Below are positions 9,242 to 15,097 of a stretch of DNA of 64,000 bases, one piece after another. Source of the DNA: Bacteroidota bacterium (GTDB lineage Bacteria > Bacteroidota > Bacteroidia > B-17B0 > Aurantibacillaceae); assembly GCA_021323535.1 (NCBI GenBank), contig JAJONO010000002.1, forward strand, positions 1 through 64,000. The letters are read 5' to 3'. The notes under the pieces are model-generated. The model worked only from the letters and a program-made list of their open reading frames with translations, was not told the origin of the DNA and made no database searches. The translations under genes were made by a program, and so were the position numbers. Each line of letters opens with the position of its first letter. The stretch's first letter is position 1.

Positions 9242-10210
9242 ATGAAAACGTTCACTAATATTTTCGGATTATTTACTGCTTTCATTGCAGCTACAGGAGC
9301 TTTTTGTAAAGTGTTTCATTTTCCTGGAGGAAATATTTTTCTAATTCTTTCCGTTGGATTATTGATACCGCTTTTTTTTCTTTTTATAATGATCTCAACT
9401 TATAAAGAGAGAAAAGTTATTGCGCCATTAATTATAATAGGATTTTTTCTTCTTTTCTTTTTAGTTGGATCACTATTTCTATTGATGCATTGGCCCGGAG
9501 GCAGCGCTCTTACATTTCTTACATTTATCCCTCTCACATTTACACTTCTTGCATTTAGTGTTGTCTACATGTCCAAAAAGCAGGAAGAACGAAAACTAAA
9601 TCCAACCGTTCTTATCTTTAGCATACTTGCGGTTTCCTTATTGTATGCTTCTCTTTACAGATCAACCACCAAAGGTACATTGGTGGGACATTTGATAGCT
9701 GCTGAAAACGGAAAACAAATAACAAAGGATTTTCAGCTTGCAAATAAGGAAAAAATCAACGCACTCGACTCTTCAAAAGTACATGTATTCCAATCATCAA
9801 ATATTCACGGATTAACTATACAGATTGTAGATTACTGTACCAATCTTAACAGAACACTTTGCCAGGATGCTGATGGGGATTACGAAAATCTTGAACGTGT
9901 TCCTGGACTTGACCATACTGATCTTTCGTATTACAGACTAACATCCGACAATACAATTCTTGAACTGGGAGACCGTTTCCAGAATCTTACGAACCAATAC
10001 AACTCTTTAAATATTTCAGAAGAAAGCAAACAAAAGATCAGGGATATTCTATCCTTTAAATCATTTGATGAAATTTCACAAGGGGAAGAATGGCAAACGT
10101 TCTACTTTAATAATACTCCGGTAATATCTTCTATTGCTACTTTGATCTCTTTCCAGAACAAAGTTCTCCTTGCCGAAAACATTGCTTTAACCGAGCTGTC
10201 AAAAAAATAA
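9242..10210 (+). CDS. Membrane protein with duplicated GldL-like helical hairpin
   Basis: A 322-residue protein. The first half holds four to five TM helices in two similar hairpins: one with GAFCKVFHFPGGNIFLILSV and one with LFLLMHWPGGSALTFL. This K-x-x-H-(F/W)-P-G-G pattern is very like the first hairpin of GldL, the T9SS motor protein; the membrane glutamate of GldL TM2 is not seen, so a motor role is not implied. The second half (about 155-322) is soluble, probably periplasmic, with DYCTNLNRTLCQDADGDYE as its most distinctive stretch. It starts 5 nt after the carboxylase stop and is followed 3 nt later by another membrane gene. Function unknown. Confidence 0.8.
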   Translation: MKTFTNIFGLFTAFIAATGAFCKVFHFPGGNIFLILSVGLLIPLFFLFIMISTYKERKVIAPLIIIGFFLLFFLVGSLFLLMHWPGGSALTFLTFIPLTFTLLAFSVVYMSKKQEERKLNPTVLIFSILAVSLLYASLYRSTTKGTLVGHLIAAENGKQITKDFQLANKEKINALDSSKVHVFQSSNIHGLTIQIVDYCTNLNRTLCQDADGDYENLERVPGLDHTDLSYYRLTSDNTILELGDRFQNLTNQYNSLNISEESKQKIRDILSFKSFDEISQGEEWQTFYFNNTPVISSIATLISFQNKVLLAENIALTELSKK

Positions 10211-10213
10211 CGA

Positions 10214-10939
10214 ATGGCTTTAATGTGGCTCATATTTACATTCATTACAGGTTTACTCACACTTGTATCTGTTATTTTTGTAATTATCGGCTTTGCCAAT
10301 GCAACAAAAAGTAAATGGACCTGGCTCATCGTTTTTCTATCTTCGCTTATCGCCATGGTCGTTTTTCTTTCGCTGACCGTAAGCGCTTTTGTAAAGAAAG
10401 CAAAAAAATTCGGTGACGATTTTGAGCAGACCGTTTATAAGAGTTATGAAAAATCGGCTTATAACGATTATCATTTTGCCGATAGTACCAATTCAAAACA
10501 ACTTACCTTGCTCCGACTGCTCGAGCCAAAGGATGTGAAAGGTTCGGTTCCCGATCAGTTCTATCATTACCTGGGATATCTGGAATATTACAGGATGCCA
10601 TTGCGTTATCCGTATTCGCTACATTGCAACGATTACCTCGAAAACGGAACGTTATACGACGAAAGCAATGTGAGTAATTTCAATGTAAACGATAACGGCG
10701 AAAAAGAATGCGGTGTGGATTACATCACAGAATTTACGTTCGACGAGAATATTCTCATTGCTAAAGCGCGTCATGCCACCGATCTGAAAAAATTCTCTTA
10801 CATCATTTATCATTTCGAAACTGGTGAAAAAGAAGAGTTTACCGACCTGGAACAAGTAAAACTCCGGGCCTTTGCGCTTCAGTTCACAAGGCAGATCAAA
10901 TTCAACACCTGTCAGAATTATTTTGACCTTCTGCAATAA
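10214..10939 (+). CDS. Two-TM protein of unknown function
   Basis: A 241-residue protein with two N-terminal TM helices (about residues 3-27 and 36-60), a short basic linker, then a soluble domain of about 170 residues with many aromatic residues and three cysteines (HCNDYLENGT, KECGVDY, TCQNYF). I recognise no family. It is the last gene of the terC / carboxylase / GldL-like run and begins 3 nt after its neighbour, so it is probably made together with the GldL-like protein. Confidence 0.75.
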   Translation: MALMWLIFTFITGLLTLVSVIFVIIGFANATKSKWTWLIVFLSSLIAMVVFLSLTVSAFVKKAKKFGDDFEQTVYKSYEKSAYNDYHFADSTNSKQLTLLRLLEPKDVKGSVPDQFYHYLGYLEYYRMPLRYPYSLHCNDYLENGTLYDESNVSNFNVNDNGEKECGVDYITEFTFDENILIAKARHATDLKKFSYIIYHFETGEKEEFTDLEQVKLRAFALQFTRQIKFNTCQNYFDLLQ

Positions 10940-11027
10940 TTGCCGTACTCAATACTCACCGTCAAATAAAAAATTTACAACTTTCTCTAAAAAAAACATA
11001 TCACTGTTTTCAGGGATTTTTCAAAAA

Positions 11028-11047
11028 ACCTAGGTGTTCACCTAGGT
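11028..11047. promoter_or_regulatory. 20-bp palindromic operator, copy 1
   Basis: Perfect 9-bp inverted repeat ACCTAGGTG-TT-CACCTAGGT. It lies 42 bp upstream of the -7 box of the T9SS gene that follows; assuming initiation 5 nt after that box, its centre is near -64. A one-mismatch copy is at 33157-33176, also upstream of a Bacteroidota promoter. No hairpin terminator T-tract follows it, so a protein binding site is more likely than a terminator. Confidence 0.6.
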
Positions 11048-11089
11048 AATTCTACATCTGTCAAAATCATCACGACTCGCTGCAATCTG

Positions 11090-11097
11090 TATTTTTG
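11090..11097 (+). promoter_or_regulatory. -7 box for the T9SS cargo gene
   Basis: TATTTTTG is an exact match to TAnnTTTG, 54 nt before the ATG at 11152. No TTTG/TTG lies at the usual 17-23 bp upstream, which would fit a promoter that needs an activator bound at the palindrome. Confidence 0.5.
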
Positions 11098-11151
11098 CAC
11101 GAAGAGTAATTGTCCGGTCCTGCTATTTCCTCCTAATTAACAGGCTACTGA

Positions 11152-12306
11152 ATGACAGAGAGAAATAGTTACATACTACCCCTGATAAAAAACAACTGTA
11201 ATTTTTACAGGCATCTTCTTTTTTTATTTTTTACCTGTTCTATTTTTTCTGTTAAATCACAATGCATTGCAGCGGGACCAAACAGCGCCACAGTTTTTGT
11301 TAATGATGTTAGTGGCGGCACTGTTGCCTGGACGAATCCCAATAACGGTCAAACTTCAAACACCATTTACGCAGCAGCGAGCCAGGCTCTTTCCATTTTA
11401 TCAAGCGCTAATACGGGTTATCTTAAATGCAGTAATTTTGGTTTTTCACTTACTAACGGTGTCGCTATTTGCGGAATTGAAGTGCGCGTTCAACGAAACT
11501 CTTCGGGAACAGGAATAGGTTCATCCATCTCCGACAATGGCGTATATATTGTAAAGAACGGTTCCATTGCAGGTACAAATCATTCTTCCGGAACATGGCC
11601 CTCAAGCAATACTTACATTACCTATGGCAGTTCTTCCGATACATGGGGAACCACCTGGACAGCGGCCGATATTAATTCGTCTAATTTCGGGGTGGCAGTA
11701 TCAGCAAAACTATCTGCCGGTCTTATTGGTGTTTCATTATCCGCCAACGTGGATCACGTTAGTATGACCATTTATTACGATGACACTCCTTTACCAATAG
11801 AAATTATAGAATTTAAAGGCGAATCTCTTAACGAAAAAATAAATCTTCATTGGAAAACTGCTTCCGAAAAAGAAAACAGTTATTTTGAAATAGAGAAAAA
11901 GAATAATGATACCTGGACCAGCTTTGTACAGGTGAAAGGCTCGGGTAATTCATCATCGGAAAAAGAATATTCTGCTTATGATGAAAACCCGCAGGCAGTA
12001 AATTATTATCGTCTTAAACAGGTGGACCACAATGGACAATTCTCTTACTCCAACATCATTGCTATAACTCATTCACCAAAAGAATTCCGAATGTATCCTA
12101 TTCCTGCGGGAAATATTCTTACACTTGAATTGATGGAAGGAACTGAACCATTTGAACTATACGATGGCCTTCTGCAAAAAATTGAGGTCCCTTTTGAAAA
12201 AGGAAAACTCACAAAGCTGGATATATCAGGTCTTCCGGCTGGTGTTTATTTTATAAAGATCTATTCGGAAGGAAAAGATGTTGTGAAAAAGTTTGTGAAA
12301 CAATAA
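11152..12306 (+). CDS. T9SS type A sorting-domain surface protein
   Basis: A 384-residue exported protein. It has an N-terminal signal peptide (FYRHLLFLFFTCSIFSVKSQ, preceded by about 18 polar residues), a Ser/Gly/Thr-rich beta domain (about 45-215) and a Bacteroidota hinge beginning LPIEIIEFKGE with a fibronectin-like fold (about 220-305, with NYYRLKQVDHNGQFSYSN). It ends in a type A C-terminal domain (about 310-384: FRMYPIPAGNILTLEL, LPAGVYFIKI, KKFVKQ). Such proteins cross the inner membrane by Sec and the outer membrane by T9SS, and are attached to or released from the surface. The N-domain function is unknown. It stands alone behind its own promoter and the 20-bp palindrome. Confidence 0.88.
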   Translation: MTERNSYILPLIKNNCNFYRHLLFLFFTCSIFSVKSQCIAAGPNSATVFVNDVSGGTVAWTNPNNGQTSNTIYAAASQALSILSSANTGYLKCSNFGFSLTNGVAICGIEVRVQRNSSGTGIGSSISDNGVYIVKNGSIAGTNHSSGTWPSSNTYITYGSSSDTWGTTWTAADINSSNFGVAVSAKLSAGLIGVSLSANVDHVSMTIYYDDTPLPIEIIEFKGESLNEKINLHWKTASEKENSYFEIEKKNNDTWTSFVQVKGSGNSSSEKEYSAYDENPQAVNYYRLKQVDHNGQFSYSNIIAITHSPKEFRMYPIPAGNILTLELMEGTEPFELYDGLLQKIEVPFEKGKLTKLDISGLPAGVYFIKIYSEGKDVVKKFVKQ

Positions 12307-12330
12307 CTCAATTCACTCTTATGGTTTAAG

Positions 12331-12360
12331 TCACAGCTTTCACGGATTTTCGCGGATCAA
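12331..12360. repeat. Degenerate CACGGATTT-type intergenic repeat
   Basis: TCACAGCTTTCACGGATTT followed by TCGCGGATCAA consists of two imperfect copies of a CACGGATTT word. The spacer at 14.2 kb uses the same kind of words (CACAGATTAACACAGAT). It lies between two convergent genes. Confidence 0.35.
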
Positions 12361-12388
12361 TGATTTAAATCAAATTAAAAAAATAGTC

Positions 12389-13300
12389 TCATTTTTTATT
12401 TCTCGGATGATAACTCAGAATGTTATCACGAAGATACTGGCGATCGATGTGCGTGTAGATCTCAGTGGTAGTTATACTTTCATGTCCGAGCATTTCCTGA
12501 ACTGCTCTAAGATCAGCGCCGCCTTCGACCAGATGAGTAGCGAATGAATGCCGGAAGCTATGCGGACTCAGAACTTTTTTTATTCCCGCTCGTTTAGCAA
12601 GATCCTTAATGATATAAAAAACCATCACTCTTGATAAAGCTGCTCCCCGTCTATTCAGGTAAACAATATCTTCGCTCCCTTTTTTTAAAGGAACATGGGG
12701 CCGTACATTTTTCATGTAATTTTCGATCAGTTTCTTCGCGCTTTTTCCAATGGGTACAAGTCTTTCTTTATTTCCCTTTCCTTCGATCTTTATGTAATCT
12801 TCATTGAGGTGAAGGTTGCTGATCTTAAGATTTACCAATTCACTCACGCGCAGGCCACAACTGTAAAGGGTTTCGAGCATGCTTATATTTCTTTCTCCTT
12901 CATCTGTACTACGATCAATATGACTCAACATCAAATCGATTTCCTCCACACTTAAAAACACAGGAAGCTTGCGTGTTATTTTTGGAGTCTCAAGAAGTTC
13001 AGCAGGATTTTCACGGATATCATTTTCAAGAACCAGAAATTTATAGAACGTCTTTATTCCTGAAATGATCCTTGCCTGTGAAGTGGCCGAAAAACCCGAT
13101 GTGGCGATCCATTCCGTAAATTTTGTCAACTGTTTGAATGTGATCTTATCGGGACCAATATTATTTAAAGAATCCTGTGAATAGATCTCGAGTTTTTTTA
13201 CATCATCCGTATAGGCCTCTATTGAGTTTTTTGAAAGTGATCTTTCGAGTTGAAGATATTGCTTAAAGCGGATATAATACGTGTTCCAGGAGCTTTTCAT
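12389..13300 (-). CDS. xerD: XerD tyrosine recombinase
   Basis: A 303-residue site-specific recombinase of the XerC/XerD type, which resolves chromosome dimers at dif with FtsK. The N-terminal SAM-like core-binding domain is about residues 1-95 and the catalytic domain about 110-295. The catalytic set is complete: Arg151 (CGLRVSEL), Lys175 (GKGNKER), His247 and Arg250 (HSFRHSFATHL), His273 (LGHESITTT), Tyr282 (IYTHI). Length and the C-terminal end are those of the housekeeping Xer proteins rather than of integrases, and no att sites or cargo genes flank it. It lies 6 nt after the META-domain gene and probably shares its promoter. XerD is preferred over XerC on general similarity only. Confidence 0.88.
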   Translation of the reverse strand: MKSSWNTYYIRFKQYLQLERSLSKNSIEAYTDDVKKLEIYSQDSLNNIGPDKITFKQLTKFTEWIATSGFSATSQARIISGIKTFYKFLVLENDIRENPAELLETPKITRKLPVFLSVEEIDLMLSHIDRSTDEGERNISMLETLYSCGLRVSELVNLKISNLHLNEDYIKIEGKGNKERLVPIGKSAKKLIENYMKNVRPHVPLKKGSEDIVYLNRRGAALSRVMVFYIIKDLAKRAGIKKVLSPHSFRHSFATHLVEGGADLRAVQEMLGHESITTTEIYTHIDRQYLRDNILSYHPRNKK

Positions 13301-13306
13301 CAGGAC

Positions 13307-13735
13307 TTATTTCCCTTTTGGCATTGGCTTTTCGTAAAAGATCATGAGCGTATCTTTCTTATCCATTAATACAAGGTCTTTTCCTTTGAACACGTAGTTA
13401 GTCACTTTCGGGAAATTCATTTTAAAATCTTCTTCAAGTCCTAACATAGGATCCGGACAAGGCTCTTTGTCAGGAGTAACAGAAGTAAACGAAAGAGCGT
13501 TTCCTTTCATAGAATATTTCAGCTGAATAAAATTGCAGGAAGTAAAACAGGCAGCTGTATTCAGTTTGAGATCAAACACAATGTGACCTTTATCTTTGCA
13601 CAGGTTATTCTTTTTACCACCACTATAAATACCTGATAAAAAATAAATGGAATTATTCTTAATGGCCGCTTTTTGGGCCTGAAGTAAGAATGACGAACAA
13701 AAAAAACAAATTATTAAAATTACTCGTATTTTCAC
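13307..13735 (-). CDS. Secreted META-domain (HslJ-like) protein
   Basis: A 142-residue protein with a signal peptide (MKIRVILIICFFCSSFLLQAQ) and a single META/DUF306-like domain. The pattern matches that fold: a cysteine-asparagine motif (TSCNFIQLKYSMKG), a conserved cysteine (EPCPDPMLGLEEDF), then VTNYVFKGKDLVLMDKKDT. Such proteins are periplasmic or lipid-anchored and are linked to stress or motility; the exact role is unknown. The start is GTG at 13735; the nearby ATG at 13737 is out of frame and meets a stop at once. An exact TAAATTTG -7 box on this strand (13764-13771) lies inside aroQ. Confidence 0.75.
   Translation of the reverse strand: MKIRVILIICFFCSSFLLQAQKAAIKNNSIYFLSGIYSGGKKNNLCKDKGHIVFDLKLNTAACFTSCNFIQLKYSMKGNALSFTSVTPDKEPCPDPMLGLEEDFKMNFPKVTNYVFKGKDLVLMDKKDTLMIFYEKPMPKGK
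13727..13734 (+). promoter_or_regulatory. Putative -7 box abutting the aroQ start
   Basis: TATTTTCA (two mismatches to TAnnTTTG in the last three bases) ends exactly 4 nt before the aroQ ATG and lies inside the first codons of the divergent META gene. There is no room for a normal leader, so either this box drives a leaderless mRNA or a promoter lies deeper in the META gene. Confidence 0.25.
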
Positions 13736-13738
13736 ATT

Positions 13739-14167
13739 ATGAAGATAGCAATAATTAATGGTCCAAATTTAAATCTTTTAGGCAAACGTGAAAAAGATAT
13801 TTACGGTAATAAGGGCTTTGACGACTATCTGAAGGAATTGCAGGAAGAATTTAAAAAAGTGGATTTTACCTATTTTCAGAGCAATTTAGAGGGAGAGCTT
13901 ATCAATAAACTTCACGAGGTCGGTTTTAGTTACGACGGTATCATTCTCAATGCGGGCGGCTATACTCATACATCTGTTGCTTTAGCCGACGCGGTTGCAT
14001 CTATCAAAACTCCGGTTATTGAAGTTCATATTTCAAATATCTTTGCGCGGGAAGATTACAGGCACGTGTCGTATATCGGCGCTAAATGTAAAGGAAGTAT
14101 TTCGGGTTTTGGCTTGAAAAGTTATGAGCTGGCGGTGATCGCGTTTCTTCATGGCGACAAAAAATAA
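13739..14167 (+). CDS. aroQ: Type II 3-dehydroquinate dehydratase
   Basis: Cytosolic shikimate-pathway enzyme converting 3-dehydroquinate to 3-dehydroshikimate. The 142 residues match the normal length of the dodecameric type II enzyme. Visible catalytic and binding residues: Arg17 and Tyr22 on the mobile lid (GKREKDIYG), the substrate loop NAGGYTHTSVALADA, and His97 in EVHISN followed by REDYRHVS. No other shikimate gene is nearby. It is head-to-head with the META gene; the two start codons are separated by only three bases. Confidence 0.95.
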   Translation: MKIAIINGPNLNLLGKREKDIYGNKGFDDYLKELQEEFKKVDFTYFQSNLEGELINKLHEVGFSYDGIILNAGGYTHTSVALADAVASIKTPVIEVHISNIFAREDYRHVSYIGAKCKGSISGFGLKSYELAVIAFLHGDKK

Positions 14168-14388
14168 CAGAGATAAGAAGCCAGAATCAGAAGACAGTAT
14201 TATGATGGTTTTTTGACACAAATTCACAGATTAACACAGATCTGTGTGTTTAGTTTTAATCGAATTCCACAGATTAAAAATTTCCCGCGGAAATTTTGCT
14301 TCGTGAACTAAAATAATTGCTTCGCGTAACTTCGCAAAACCTTAGGCAACTTTACGAGAAATTATGGATGTTTGAATCTGCGAGTGCC
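14168..14388. repeat. Intergenic spacer filled with word-like repeats
   Basis: Contains CACAGATTAACACAGATCTG words (about 14224-14245), then CCACAGATTAAAAATTTCCC, and at 14321-14359 a segment whose reverse complement (TCTCGTAAAGTTGCCTAAGG...) closely matches 18763-18803 (TCTCGCAAAGCTCCTAAGG...). No gene or RNA is supported here. Confidence 0.5.
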
Positions 14389-15012
14389 CTAATTAAGAAT
14401 CTCTAAACTCCCCAGTCCTTCCCTCACCACTTCAATTTCTTCACCGCTGCAATCCAACACCGTAGAAGGATGGATATTTCCGAAGCCGCCATCAATCACA
14501 AGATCCACCATTTCTGAATATTGCTGATGAATAATTTCAGGATCGGAAAAATATTCAAGAATATCGTCGCTGTTATCATGAAGACTTGTAGAAATGATCG
14601 GGTTACCCAGCGCGTTTACGATCTCTTTACAAATATTATTATCAGGTACACGGATACCCACTGTTTTTCTTTCCTGCTTTAATAGTTTCGGAACATTGCT
14701 GTTTGCTTCAAGAATAAATGTATAAGGGCCTGGTAAAGCTTTTTTCATGATACGGAAAACGCTGTTCGAAATCGGCTTCGTGTATTCAGAAAGATGGCTG
14801 AGATCGCTGCACACAAACGAGAAGTTAGCTTTTTCAGGTTTGATATTTTTTAGTTTGCAGATCCGTTCAATGGCACGGGTCTTGGTAATATCGCCACCTA
14901 CAGCATACACTGTATCGGTTGGATAAATGATGATTCCGCCATCTTTGAGACATCTTACAATCTGATCGATTGTAGAAACGGAAATGTTGTTTTCATTGAG
15001 GCGGAGCAGCAT
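14389..15012 (-). CDS. Sua5/YciO/YrdC-family protein (threonylcarbamoyl-AMP synthase-like)
   Basis: A 207-residue single-domain protein of the YrdC fold. IIYPTDTVYAVGGD is the ATP/threonine-binding entrance, followed by KLKNIKPEKANFSFVCSD, KALPGPYTFIL, and VGIRVPDN with ISTSL. The family makes threonylcarbamoyl-adenylate for the t6A37 modification of tRNA. The sequence between the first two motifs is closer to the YciO branch than to TsaC (no canonical KxRS), so a dedicated t6A role is not certain. It lacks the extra C-terminal Sua5 domain. It reads divergently from the outer-membrane barrel gene. Confidence 0.87.
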   Translation of the reverse strand: MLLRLNENNISVSTIDQIVRCLKDGGIIIYPTDTVYAVGGDITKTRAIERICKLKNIKPEKANFSFVCSDLSHLSEYTKPISNSVFRIMKKALPGPYTFILEANSNVPKLLKQERKTVGIRVPDNNICKEIVNALGNPIISTSLHDNSDDILEYFSDPEIIHQQYSEMVDLVIDGGFGNIHPSTVLDCSGEEIEVVREGLGSLEILN

Positions 15013-15034
15013 TGTTAAATTTACTAAAAAACCT

Positions 15035-15042
15035 TAAATATA
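15035..15042 (-). promoter_or_regulatory. -7 box for the Sua5/YciO gene
   Basis: TATATTTA on the minus strand (one mismatch to TAnnTTTG), 22 nt before the ATG at 15012. No clear -33 box was found. Confidence 0.33.
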
Positions 15043-15097
15043 GTCATCCCTCTTCTCTTATTGTTACCTTAAGCGACGATTGTGGTGACCCATTATC

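Noticed and set aside
12389-13300. Integrase of a mobile element
   Set aside because: Length and motifs are those of housekeeping XerC/XerD; no att repeats, tRNA, or phage/plasmid genes are nearby.
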